In this document: piece by piece, positions 1 to 8,191 of the stretch
Numbering within the stretch: position 1 is the stretch's first letter
How the letters are laid out: every line of letters starts with the position of its first letter
Assembly: GCA_964355675.1 (NCBI GenBank)
Contig: CAYHEC010000014.1
Span: forward strand, 1-64,000
Length of the DNA stretch: 64,000 nt
Reading direction: 5' to 3'
Source of the DNA: CAMBDS01 sp964355675
GTDB taxonomy: Bacteria; Electryoneota; AABM5-125-24; Hatepunaeales; Hatepunaeaceae
The notes under the pieces: model-generated
What the model was told of the DNA's origin: nothing
The model's input: only the letters and a program-made list of their open reading frames with translations
Databases searched by the model: none
Position numbers and translations under genes: made by a program

Positions 1-72
1 GTATTATTAAATCCTATAATAGGAATATTTCAAAGAACTCGTCCTCACCCTGCGACACTATCGGCAACTTAG

Positions 73-174
73 CCTTAGGGTGTGAACACCCTAAGGCAGT
101 GAAATATTCGAGTATTCCTGCAGGCGGATGCCCTCGTCCGCCGCTTTAAAATTCAGGCGGACGCCCTCGTCCGC
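73..174. repeat. Palindromic repeats upstream of the first gene
   Basis: Positions 73-96 form a hairpin with 11-bp arms (CCTTAGGGTGT and its complement) around GA. Two related copies of a CAGGCGGAYGCCCTCGTCCGC element follow at 121-143 and 154-174. Both belong to the short inverted-repeat families seen across the window; the second family recurs near 20207-20260. No gene is visible in 1-219. Confidence 0.8.
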
Positions 175-219
175 TTGGTCGGGTCAACACTTGTATGAAT
201 AATTCAACAAACCTGCCCT

Positions 220-993
220 ATGCGTGACCTTGGTGTAGCCATTCTGGCGCATAACGAAGCGGCGAACATTTCCTTGGCAATTGCCAGCGTCAGTTGGGCT
301 GAGCAAATAGTCGTTGTCGATGCCGCTTCTGACGACAAAACCGGTGATATTGCCCGTTCACTCGGTGCGCAAGTCTTTTCTGAACCTAATCATCCAAACC
401 TTAACATCAATAAAAACATCGCCATCGAGAATTGTAATACCGAGTGGGTGTTGGTGCTCGATGCCGATGAAGTTATTTCTGATCTTTTGGCCGGAGAAAT
501 CCGTAAAGTCATGACTGACGGACTATTTGACGGATTTCTCATACCCCGCCGCAACCATGTGCTCGGGAAATGGGTCAAGCATGGCTCTCAGTATCCAGAC
601 TTTCAACTTCGGCTTTTCCGTAAATCAAAAGGGCGGTTCAAGGCGGAGCATGTTCACGAACGTCTCAAAGTAGATGGAACTATCGGATACTTAAACGAGC
701 CAATGGATCACCACCCCTACCCAGACCTTGCCACGATGATTCGCAAAAATGAGTTCTACGCTCGTTTCGAAGCCTCCGGGCTCCTCGATAAAGGCGTCAG
801 GGTCGGCGCGGCAGGGCTTTTATGGCGAGGCTTCCTCAAACCCCTTGGCAGAGCCCTCCGGCGTCTCTTTTTCAAAGGCGGTATTCTCGACGGCGCACCT
901 GGCGTGATCCTCGTGGCTTTCGACTTCTGGAACAACGTGTTGAGGCATCTCTTGCTATGGGAAATGAGCCACAAAACGGATCAGGAGAATTGA
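220..993 (+). CDS. Family 2 glycosyltransferase, LPS core (WaaE/KdtX-like)
   Basis: A 257-residue inverting GT-A transferase that probably adds a sugar to the lipopolysaccharide core at the cytoplasmic face of the inner membrane. The nucleotide-sugar fold is seen in AILAHNEAANI (7-17) and VVDAASDD (32-39); DADE (81-84) is the metal-binding DXD-type motif. YPDFQLRLFR (125-134) and HVHE (144-147) are hallmarks of the WaaE-like subgroup. The length fits that family (about 250 residues). There is no clear Shine-Dalgarno sequence before the ATG. The family is secure; the acceptor sugar is not known. It stands alone before mutS. Confidence 0.85.
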   Translation: MRDLGVAILAHNEAANISLAIASVSWAEQIVVVDAASDDKTGDIARSLGAQVFSEPNHPNLNINKNIAIENCNTEWVLVLDADEVISDLLAGEIRKVMTDGLFDGFLIPRRNHVLGKWVKHGSQYPDFQLRLFRKSKGRFKAEHVHERLKVDGTIGYLNEPMDHHPYPDLATMIRKNEFYARFEASGLLDKGVRVGAAGLLWRGFLKPLGRALRRLFFKGGILDGAPGVILVAFDFWNNVLRHLLLWEMSHKTDQEN

Positions 994-1046
994 ATTCCCC
1001 AAACGTCTCACGTCAATTGCTATTTTCATTCTAAATAGCAATCTTA

Positions 1047-1080
1047 AATTATTAATTCTTAATTATTAATTCTTAATTAT
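1047..1080. repeat. AT-rich tandem repeat before mutS
   Basis: Two copies of a 14-bp unit (attattaattctta) plus a partial one directly precede the mutS ATG. A similar TAATAATTAAT-type tract follows the gene ending at 15761. No Shine-Dalgarno sequence is present here. Confidence 0.7.
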
Positions 1081-1081
1081 A

Positions 1082-3769
1082 ATGAACCTTCCCGCTGGCG
1101 AAAGAACCCCTATGCTCGATCAGTATGCGGCAATCAAAAGCAAGTTTGCCGACGCCATACTGTTTTACCGTATGGGAGATTTTTACGAGATGTTTTACGA
1201 TGATGCGAAAGCCGCCTCGGAGATTCTCGGTCTTCGTTTGACCTCCCGCGCACACGGCAAAGGCTCGAATGTTCCCCTTGCTGGATTCCCTTATCACCAA
1301 CTCGATTCCTACCTGAACAAGATGGTCGAAGCAGGTCGTCGCGTCGTTATTGTCGAGCAGGTCGAAGATCCTAAGAAAGCCAAAGGTCTGGTAAAACGAG
1401 ACGTCGTCAAGATTGTCACAGCCGGGACAAATCCCGCCATGATCGATAGCGACAATCCCAGATCAAGCCGGATTATCGGCTTAATTAAACATGATAGCCG
1501 CTGGGGACTTGCCTGGGCAGACATAGGTTCAGGAGAATTTGCCGCCGGTGAATTCGACCATGCCGGCTTAAGAGAAGTTCTCGGACGCATCGATCCGATT
1601 GAGATTGTTGTCCCTGCCGGTTCCCCGGAAATAGGGCCAACTCCTGCTGGAGGAAGCCTGCCCCAGGTGATTAGCAAGCAGGAAGATTGGATATGGGAGA
1701 CCGCATTTGCAAATCGAACATTGCTCGATCATTTCGGAACGGTCGGCTTAAAGGGCTTCGGTATCGATGGGTTGCCTCTGGCGGTTTCTGCGGCGGGGGG
1801 CCTGCTATATTATCTCAAACAAAACCTCAAGAGCCACCCAGCTCACATTACCCGCTTGGCGCTGGAAGAAGCAGGCGGCAAATTGCAGATGGAAAAGGCG
1901 ATCCGGAAAAATCTTGAGCTTGTCGATTCGCTTTCCGGTAATCATCGCGCCACTCTCTTTTCCTACTGCGACCGAAATGTAACCCAATCCGGAAGACGGC
2001 TTCTTCATAATAGATTGATTGAGCCACTGGCGAACAAAAATCTGATCGATGAACGGCTCGATGCCGTAGCAGAGCTTGTACAGAAGAAAAACCTTCGTGA
2101 TAAAGTTCGAGTCCAACTTCGCGAGGCGGGAGATCTGAGTCGCGGATTGGCACGATTGGCCACCGGTCGTGGATCAGCGCGAGATTTGGTTGCTCTACGG
2201 GAAACACTGGCTCTCTTGCCCAAGATTCAAGCAACGTGTGGCTCATCAGACTCACCACTCACCCAATGCTGGGTGAGCCGAATTGCTCTCCTGCCAGAAT
2301 TGGCTGAAAAACTTAAAGTGGCGTTGTTGGATGATCCTCCGCTTGCCACCAATGAGGGTGGAATGATTCGAGCCGGGTACGATGCTCAAGTTGACGATTT
2401 GCGCGATATCCGGTCGGGAGGACAATCATGGCTCGAGCAGTACGAGCGAACCCAACGAGCCGAGACCGGCATTTCCAACCTCAAGATCGCCTACAACCGG
2501 GTCTTTAACTACTACATCGAGATCACCAAAAGCCACCTCGATAAGGCTCCAGCCACTTACATTCGCCGCCAGACGCTTGTTAATGCTGAGCGTTACACCA
2601 CCCCTGAACTTCAGGCTTACGAAGAAAAACTCATTTCTTCTGAAGAACTTGTCACAGCCCGCGAGTCTGAAATTTTCGCTGAATTGGCGAGTGAAACCCT
2701 TACTCATTCAAAATTAATTCAAGAAACCGCTCAAGCACTGGCCGAGATCGACTTCCTTTCCGGCTTGGCTCAACTTGCCGCTGAAGAGAATCTCCATCGA
2801 CCAGAACTTGTGGAAGGGGACACTCTAATTCTTAAAGGCTCTCGCCACCCGGTCGTCGAAAAACTGTTGCCACCCGGGGAGTTGTTCGTTCCCAACGACC
2901 TGAACGTCGGCGGCGATTCTGCTCGCATTCTGATCATCACCGGTCCCAATATGGCAGGCAAGTCAACCTATCTCCGTCAAGTCGCCCTGACTGTAGTGAT
3001 GGCGCAAGCCGGATCGTTTGTCCCAGCCGACAAGGCAGTGATCGGCGTCGTCGATAAACTATTCACTCGCATCGGCGCGATGGATAACCTTGCCGGAGGG
3101 GAGTCAACCTTCCTTGTCGAGATGCAAGAGACTGCCTCGATCCTGAACAACGCCACCCGCCGGTCACTGGTGCTATTCGATGAAGTCGGCCGAGGCACTT
3201 CGACCTTCGACGGACTCAGCCTTGCCTGGGCGATTGTCGAATATCTGCACGAGACCGACCGGCTCAAACCCCGCACTCTTTTCGCCACCCACTTCCACGA
3301 AATGGTCGATCTGGAGAACATCCTTGCCGGGGTGAAGAACTTCAACGTCGCGGTCCGGGAGGTGGGGGATAAGATAGTCTTCTTGAGGAAGATTGTCCCG
3401 GGAGGCTCTGACCACAGCTTTGGAATTCACGTTGCCCAGATGGCGGGCATTCCCGCTGAGGTGACCAGCCGGGCACGCGAAATTCTTGCCAACCTTGAAG
3501 CCAACGACTTAAATCCAGTTGCCGCCGATCCCGTAGGACGGGCGTCCCTGCCCGTCGATTCAGGAGGATGGGCGTCCCTGTCCGTCGAGGAGGATTCTCC
3601 TCGCTCTCGCCGTCGCTCACCGCAGAAGCACATCGCGCAGTTGTCGTTCTTCGATCCGATTGAGCGCAGGCTTCGTGACCGGCTGGAGGGCGTCGATCCC
3701 GACAAGCTGACCCCGCTCGAGGCGCTGAAGCTGGTAGTAGAACTGAAGAAATTAGATGGGGGCGCGTAG
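1082..3769 (+). CDS. mutS: DNA mismatch repair protein MutS
   Basis: An 895-residue mismatch-recognition ATPase that binds mispaired DNA as a dimer and recruits MutL. The N-terminal mismatch-binding Phe-X-Glu is F34-Y35-E36 in MGDFYEMF. The Walker A motif GPNMAGKST is at 621-629 and the Walker B region LVLFDEVGRGTSTFDG starts at 696. A second start at MLDQY (residue 11) is possible. Odd feature: residues about 816-838, in the C-terminal linker, are encoded by two copies of a 30-bp palindromic repeat (3537-3556 and 3567-3586) that also occurs between genes. The TAG stop lies at the edge of a further repeat. Confidence 0.97.
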   Translation: MNLPAGERTPMLDQYAAIKSKFADAILFYRMGDFYEMFYDDAKAASEILGLRLTSRAHGKGSNVPLAGFPYHQLDSYLNKMVEAGRRVVIVEQVEDPKKAKGLVKRDVVKIVTAGTNPAMIDSDNPRSSRIIGLIKHDSRWGLAWADIGSGEFAAGEFDHAGLREVLGRIDPIEIVVPAGSPEIGPTPAGGSLPQVISKQEDWIWETAFANRTLLDHFGTVGLKGFGIDGLPLAVSAAGGLLYYLKQNLKSHPAHITRLALEEAGGKLQMEKAIRKNLELVDSLSGNHRATLFSYCDRNVTQSGRRLLHNRLIEPLANKNLIDERLDAVAELVQKKNLRDKVRVQLREAGDLSRGLARLATGRGSARDLVALRETLALLPKIQATCGSSDSPLTQCWVSRIALLPELAEKLKVALLDDPPLATNEGGMIRAGYDAQVDDLRDIRSGGQSWLEQYERTQRAETGISNLKIAYNRVFNYYIEITKSHLDKAPATYIRRQTLVNAERYTTPELQAYEEKLISSEELVTARESEIFAELASETLTHSKLIQETAQALAEIDFLSGLAQLAAEENLHRPELVEGDTLILKGSRHPVVEKLLPPGELFVPNDLNVGGDSARILIITGPNMAGKSTYLRQVALTVVMAQAGSFVPADKAVIGVVDKLFTRIGAMDNLAGGESTFLVEMQETASILNNATRRSLVLFDEVGRGTSTFDGLSLAWAIVEYLHETDRLKPRTLFATHFHEMVDLENILAGVKNFNVAVREVGDKIVFLRKIVPGGSDHSFGIHVAQMAGIPAEVTSRAREILANLEANDLNPVAADPVGRASLPVDSGGWASLSVEEDSPRSRRRSPQKHIAQLSFFDPIERRLRDRLEGVDPDKLTPLEALKLVVELKKLDGGA
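3536..3590. repeat. Two in-frame palindromic elements inside mutS
   Basis: Two tandem copies, 30 bp apart, of GAYGGGCGTCCCTGYCCGTC. The first has perfect 6-bp arms (GACGGG/CCCGTC). They encode GRASLPVDSG and GWASLSVEED. The same core (AGGCGTCCCTGCCTGT) lies between genes at 3846-3862 and 5585-5600. The 30-bp period keeps the reading frame. Confidence 0.85.
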
Positions 3770-3956
3770 GGCGGATTTCCAAATCCGCCACTCCCCCCGC
3801 TTGCGGGGGGAATAAAAGGGGGGTGTCTTCTTCTTCTTCCGTACAACAGGCGTCCCTGCCTGTCACTTGCCCACTTACCCACTTGTCCACTTACCCACTT
3901 GCCCACTTGTCCACTTACCCACTTGCCCACTTGCCCACTTGCCTACTTGCCCACCT
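3770..3956. repeat. Repeat cluster after mutS with an 8-bp tandem array
   Basis: In order: GGCGGATTT-CC-AAATCCGCC (3770-3789); a C-rich/G-rich hairpin element (CCCCCCGCTTGCGGGGGG, then AAAGGGGGGTGTC); a GGCGTCCCTGCC palindrome; then 12 units of an 8-bp repeat (RYCCACTT) at 3861-3956. The first unit overlaps the end of the palindrome, so the array seems to have grown out of it. Confidence 0.85.
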
Positions 3957-3980
3957 TCGTAATAATTACCCAACAAATCC

Positions 3981-4009
3981 TTGACTTCTTCAAAATAACG
4001 TCGTATATT
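3981..4009 (+). promoter_or_regulatory. Predicted sigma-70-type promoter
   Basis: TTGACT at 3981-3986 and TATATT at 4004-4009 with a 17-bp spacer, about 50 bp before the ATPase gene at 4061. A nine-codon leader frame starting ATG at 4044 overlaps that gene's start. Confidence 0.6.
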
Positions 4010-4060
4010 ATGTACATTACTTTTAATCACAAAACCAACTTCACATGAAAAAGCTCTCTT

Positions 4061-5311
4061 ATGGAACTATCTGATAATTTTAATATTGACGACGTCTCTA
4101 ACCTCGAAATCTACGCCTCGCATCTCCTCCGTGCCGGGAGACCTTATGTCGAATATGTACAATCATCGCCCGAATCCGGCTGGCTTTGCAATGACAATGG
4201 CAAGCTGAGACTTTGCCGCACCCTTTCCATCGCCGGTCGGCAGATCCAGCCGAGACACGGACTCTCCCGCTTGATCGCTTCCGGAGTCATCTCTTCCCCC
4301 GCGACAGCCGATGACAGCCACTCCCTTGACGACCTTTTCGAAGCCGTTCGCGACTGGCTCGCCACCCTTGTCGCCTTTGAGTGCGATTATCACTACACCG
4401 CCGCCGCGGCTTATGTCGTCATTACTTGGTTCGACTTTCTTTACGATGCATTGCCCTACCTTCGCTTTTTGGGCGATTTCGGTTCCGGCAAAACCACCGC
4501 TCTCCGCGCCATGAGTCAACTCTGCTATCGTGCTTTCGCCATATCCGGAGTCGTCAACCCGGCGCCGCTTTTCCGCATAATCCAGGGTGCGAAAGGCACT
4601 CTCGCTATCGACGAAGCCGACCTGAGGACCGGTGAAGTTGCCCGCCTCCTCACAAAAATCCTCAACCACGGCTACACGCGAGGCATTTCGGTTATCCGCC
4701 TCTCGTCCCGTCGCGAAACGGAGGTTTTCGATCCGTTCGGTCCCAAGCTGATCGCCGCGCGCCGTGAGTTTTCCGACGAGGCTCTGGAGAGCCGTTTTCT
4801 AACCGTAAGAATGAAGTCTCGCAAAGACTCGCTTGTGCCATTGTCGGATTCTGACACGATGAAGCGCGCCGCTTTGATTCGCAACGGCTTACTTTTCTGG
4901 AGGATGAATTATTCTTGTGTTAAGACCGGGCTGAGCCTTTTTCGTCATGGATCGGCGGTTGTGAGGGATGGTTATGAGCCAAGGCTTGCGCAGATTGCGA
5001 AGCCGCTTTTCGACTGTACGCCGGCGTCGCGTCAGAGGGAGTTGGATCAGTTCTTTGAGGTGTTGAATGTGCGGATGGTCGAGATGCGTGCGGGCGGTCT
5101 TGAGGCGTATCTCAAGGGGATTATAAGACGGGCAAACGAGATTGGAACTTACACACTGCACTTCAACCAGATTTACATGAGCCTAAGTCCCAATTTGCGG
5201 CGTCTATATTCGAAGCGTCATGTATCTCGAGTGCTGGAGATTCTCGGCTGCGAGCGCCGCCACGGCCGCGACGGCACTTACGTCACCTGGAGTAGCGATG
5301 CTCTTGCGTAG
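4061..5311 (+). CDS. P-loop ATPase of unknown function, helicase/primase-like
   Basis: A 416-residue protein with Walker A GDFGSGKTT (138-146) and Walker B TLAIDEAD (180-187), followed by conserved-looking Arg residues (LSSRRETEVFDPFGPKLIAARR) that could be sensor or arginine-finger positions. The arrangement recalls ATPase domains of phage or integrative-element DNA primase-helicases, but no primase domain is visible and I do not recognise the family with certainty. It has its own predicted promoter, stands between two repeat clusters, and its TAG stop lies inside a GTAGGGGCCGG-type repeat. It may be a remnant of an integrated element. Confidence 0.7.
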   Translation: MELSDNFNIDDVSNLEIYASHLLRAGRPYVEYVQSSPESGWLCNDNGKLRLCRTLSIAGRQIQPRHGLSRLIASGVISSPATADDSHSLDDLFEAVRDWLATLVAFECDYHYTAAAAYVVITWFDFLYDALPYLRFLGDFGSGKTTALRAMSQLCYRAFAISGVVNPAPLFRIIQGAKGTLAIDEADLRTGEVARLLTKILNHGYTRGISVIRLSSRRETEVFDPFGPKLIAARREFSDEALESRFLTVRMKSRKDSLVPLSDSDTMKRAALIRNGLLFWRMNYSCVKTGLSLFRHGSAVVRDGYEPRLAQIAKPLFDCTPASRQRELDQFFEVLNVRMVEMRAGGLEAYLKGIIRRANEIGTYTLHFNQIYMSLSPNLRRLYSKRHVSRVLEILGCERRHGRDGTYVTWSSDALA

Positions 5312-5890
5312 GGGCCGGTTTACCGAGCCCAACTCTCGCGCAGGGCCGGTTTACCGAGCCCAACTCTCGCGTAGGGGCCGGTTTACCGAGCCCAACAAAT
5401 CCCCCTCCGTAGGTCGGGCCGCCGAGCCCGACAACCGGTACGACAGACTTTAGTCTGTCACCTTATTCTTTTTGGATTGGGCGATAGCGAGCATCATTCT
5501 GTTTGGATCGGGCGATGGCGAGCATCGCCCGTACGGGCGAACCTTGTGTTCGCCCTCTCTATTTACGCGGCAATCCCCGTACAACAGGCGTCCCCGCCTG
5601 TCTCCTCATCATCCCGGCGCACACCGGTAAGGCCGACAGTTGTCGGCCTCCCAATTTCTAAAAGGCAGGGCGGATAGTTATCCGCCTCGGCGCTAAAGGC
5701 GCGCCATCTCCCCCCGCTTGCGGGGTGCGACTCCATTGAATGGAGTCGCGAAAAGGATGCACTTGAAATGGTTTCGTTCAAAGGGGGGTGTCATAAGCTG
5801 TCAACCCTCTGGGGTTGACATCGGCCGGAGGCTCCGCCGTCACCGCCCTGTCGGTGACGGTACTGCGGGGCTCCGTACCCGTTAGATTCA
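5308..5890. repeat. Mosaic of many palindromic repeat families
   Basis: This gene-free stretch is almost wholly repeats: three copies of a GGGCCGGTTTACCGAGCCC element (5311-5395), GACAGACTTTAGTCTGTC (about 5443-5460), GGGCGATGGCGAGCATCGCCC, ACAGGCGTCCCCGCCTGT (5583-5600), GGCCGACAGTTGTCGGCC, GGCGGATA-GT-TATCCGCC (5669-5686), a C-rich/G-rich element interrupted by a perfect hairpin at 5727-5749 (GCGACTCCATT, g, complement), TGTCAACCC-TCTG-GGGTTGACA, and CCGTCACC..GGTGACGG. The last two families also occur inside recG and, in variant form, inside valS. Confidence 0.9.
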
Positions 5891-5969
5891 TCCTGAACGC
5901 AGTGAAGGATCTCTATTTCATAGTCATTCTGGCAAAATTGATACTACGATCCTGTGAAATCATTCTTTT

Positions 5970-6227
5970 TCAGCGAACAAATTTTGAAAAGCGACTATCG
6001 ATAGACAAGGGCGTGGAATGCTCGATATCAGGGTCACCAACAGCCTCCTCAATGGCAGTTCGCATTACAATGCTCTGTGCCGCACCCAACCCTGCTTGTA
6101 GTCCCTTCTTAACAGCATGGAGTTCGTCCGCCGTAAGCGTCCTGCCAATTCTCTCCAACGCCTCAGCTTGTGCGTCCATGACTTGGACGAGATAGAGGGA
6201 CGATTTCGGTGAGAATTCATTGCTCAT
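5970..6227 (-). CDS. Small hypothetical protein in a restriction-modification operon
   Basis: An 85-residue, probably helical, soluble protein of unknown function. It starts 19 bp after the restriction-like gene on the same strand, with an AAGG ribosome-binding sequence about 9 nt before its ATG, so it is probably the third gene of the operon. No helix-turn-helix typical of controller (C) proteins is evident. It may be an accessory subunit or a passenger. Confidence 0.5.
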   Translation of the reverse strand: MSNEFSPKSSLYLVQVMDAQAEALERIGRTLTADELHAVKKGLQAGLGAAQSIVMRTAIEEAVGDPDIEHSTPLSIDSRFSKFVR

Positions 6228-6246
6228 AATTCATGTACCTTATAGT

Positions 6247-7302
6247 TCAGATGAATCTCAACTGGAAGTTGTTCGAATGAGCTTCTTCAATCAGTTTATT
6301 ATATAGTTGTCGTTGACTCGCAGATAGATTTATCACGTTAAAACCGAGAGCAGTTGACAGTTTAAGTACCGGAATTACTGCATATTCTCTATGACCGATG
6401 AACACGCAGTGAAGATTTGTAAAAAGCACCATTTTAATAATGCCGTCCTTAATGTCATCCTCTGACGGCATGGCTCCATGCTTTGTGTGTTTTGCTTCAA
6501 TAAGCCTAACGTCAGAACCTGTGATTTCACATTCATCTAATGTCAGGCTATATTCACCTCCGAGATAGTTGATCACTGTGATCGATGCCTTTTGACCTTC
6601 CACAGATTCTTTGGGTTGAAGAGTCACTATTTCACGCTGTTGTGCGCTACGAGCAAGAAATCTGGATCTTGCAAGAAAAGTCTCACGGCTCATATAAATC
6701 TCTTCAAGTTTACGCACGGCGGATTTTCTGTTGTGCATTGAGATTCCTAAACTGGCCCCAATTCTATCGTAGAATTGAAGAGATTTTTGGCATACCGATT
6801 CCAAGCGATTTGGATCGGTCTGCTCAATATTCCAATGCAGTGCATCAGACTGGCAATCCATTAGATTGGATAGTTGTTGACGGATATATTCCATATTGAA
6901 TTGCTGATGAGATATTTTCCCTTGATATCGAGTGCTTGCGATTGCGTTGTCATAGTATGCAATGATAACGTTCACGCCGAGCAAACTCATCAAGCAAATT
7001 GTATCCCATTGGAGGAAATCCCGATCACCTTCTCCACCTTCGTCTTTCATAACGGGGATTATTGTGACCTTCTTCCCTGTAAAACCGTAAGTGTTGTATA
7101 CGCGAGCATACGGATAAGAGCGGGTTCTTTTCGGTGATACCCACCTACTTACCGCAATTTTCCCTTTTACTCCAAAATCGAGAAGAAACGATGCATCTCG
7201 CGATTCGAAGGCCTGCACCATTGACTCAATGAGATAGGTGTGTAGATCGTTACACATCAAAGGACGATATATAACACTCTTAATTTTGCCCGTAACTTCC
7301 AT
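6247..7302 (-). CDS. Probable type II restriction endonuclease
   Basis: A 351-residue protein. I chose the ATG at 7302 because it has a strong GGAGG eight bases upstream; a longer frame reaching 7362 would run further into the methyltransferase gene. The start overlaps the methyltransferase 3' end by 23 bp, as is usual in restriction-modification pairs. Possible catalytic elements are KDEGGEGDRDFLQWD (residues 86-100) and LIEAKHTK (267-274), where ExK fits a PD-(D/E)XK core. The specificity is not readable. The gene is more AT-rich than its flanks, which suggests transfer. It could be another methyltransferase partner, but a nuclease is the likeliest reading. Confidence 0.65.
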   Translation of the reverse strand: MEVTGKIKSVIYRPLMCNDLHTYLIESMVQAFESRDASFLLDFGVKGKIAVSRWVSPKRTRSYPYARVYNTYGFTGKKVTIIPVMKDEGGEGDRDFLQWDTICLMSLLGVNVIIAYYDNAIASTRYQGKISHQQFNMEYIRQQLSNLMDCQSDALHWNIEQTDPNRLESVCQKSLQFYDRIGASLGISMHNRKSAVRKLEEIYMSRETFLARSRFLARSAQQREIVTLQPKESVEGQKASITVINYLGGEYSLTLDECEITGSDVRLIEAKHTKHGAMPSEDDIKDGIIKMVLFTNLHCVFIGHREYAVIPVLKLSTALGFNVINLSASQRQLYNKLIEEAHSNNFQLRFI

Positions 7303-8191
7303 GTCGGATATCCTCCAGTAAAGATTTAAACTGTTCTTTCGACAACCTCCTATCCAAATCACGAGACAGGTCTCGCGTTCTCACGTCAACGGCGAAAAAA
7401 TCGCTGTTACTCATTAGATCAGGCAAACCGACTTTCTTTCGAATTATTTCTTGAAGTTCCGATTTTATTTCAAATCCGACACTATTACGTCCGAGCAAAC
7501 GTGCTACTTTCATCGTAGTTCCGCTTCCTGCAAATGGATCTAGAACTATTTCTCCAGTATATGAGTAGAGCTTTATTAGGCGATAGGGCAACTCTTCCGG
7601 AAATGCTGCTACGTTTTTCTCTAGAACAGCTCCAGGAAGCACGTTTGTCATTTCCCAGAGAGTCATGTACCATTTTTTCTGTTGGAATTCTGCTTTATCT
7701 ATCATAGATGATATGCGGACATCCTGCGGAATAGACTTGTATTCGAATTTTCCCTTTTGAAAAATAATTATACTCTCCAGCAGATTATCTGGATAAAAGT
7801 ACATCGGATAGGGATTTTGGAGAATAACTCCACTTCTGCGACTAATCCGAAGATAACCGTCTGGCTTCTTCCATATAAGCCTATCCCTGTAACGAAAGCC
7901 TGCTCGCTGAAAAATTTTCGTTGCATCAGCAGTGATTGGGAATTTCTCTCCTTTTACTAACATATCATCGATATTAAGAGCTACGATCCGTCCGGGCTGT
8001 AACACCCGATAGACCTCTTGCGCTACATTGTACAAGACTTCTAAATAATGGTCATACGTATCATACAGTCCCTCGTAATCGAAAGGAGCATTGAAGTACG
8101 GCGGAGATGTGACCATCAAATGCACGCTCTCGTTTTCAAGCTCTTGCATTGACTGACAATCACCGATAATCAATTTATGTGATGTTCCCAA
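7280..8191 (-). CDS. Beta-class DNA methyltransferase, probably N4-cytosine
   Basis: A 303-residue site-specific methyltransferase. The catalytic motif TSPPY (28-32) comes before the AdoMet-binding motif DPFAGSGTT (218-226); this order defines the beta class, and SPPY is typical of N4-cytosine enzymes. It would protect the host DNA from the nuclease encoded by the overlapping downstream gene. The start is TTG (TTGGGAACATC), with AAGGA a little far upstream; no ATG fits before the GDCQSM motif. Like its partner it is AT-rich relative to the neighbourhood. Confidence 0.88.
   Translation of the reverse strand: MGTSHKLIIGDCQSMQELENESVHLMVTSPPYFNAPFDYEGLYDTYDHYLEVLYNVAQEVYRVLQPGRIVALNIDDMLVKGEKFPITADATKIFQRAGFRYRDRLIWKKPDGYLRISRRSGVILQNPYPMYFYPDNLLESIIIFQKGKFEYKSIPQDVRISSMIDKAEFQQKKWYMTLWEMTNVLPGAVLEKNVAAFPEELPYRLIKLYSYTGEIVLDPFAGSGTTMKVARLLGRNSVGFEIKSELQEIIRKKVGLPDLMSNSDFFAVDVRTRDLSRDLDRRLSKEQFKSLLEDIRHGSYGQN

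Noticed and set aside
3342..3930. Long minus-strand frames over the mutS end
   Set aside because: They arise from GC-rich mutS codons and repeats read backwards; the 8-bp array gives VSGQVGKW-type repeats with no start signal.
5308..5890. Insertion sequence remnant
   Set aside because: No transposase reading frame or terminal repeats of an IS element; only short palindromes.
5815..6195. Plus-strand frame across repeats and the small gene
   Set aside because: It begins inside palindromic repeats and runs antisense to the better supported 85-residue gene.
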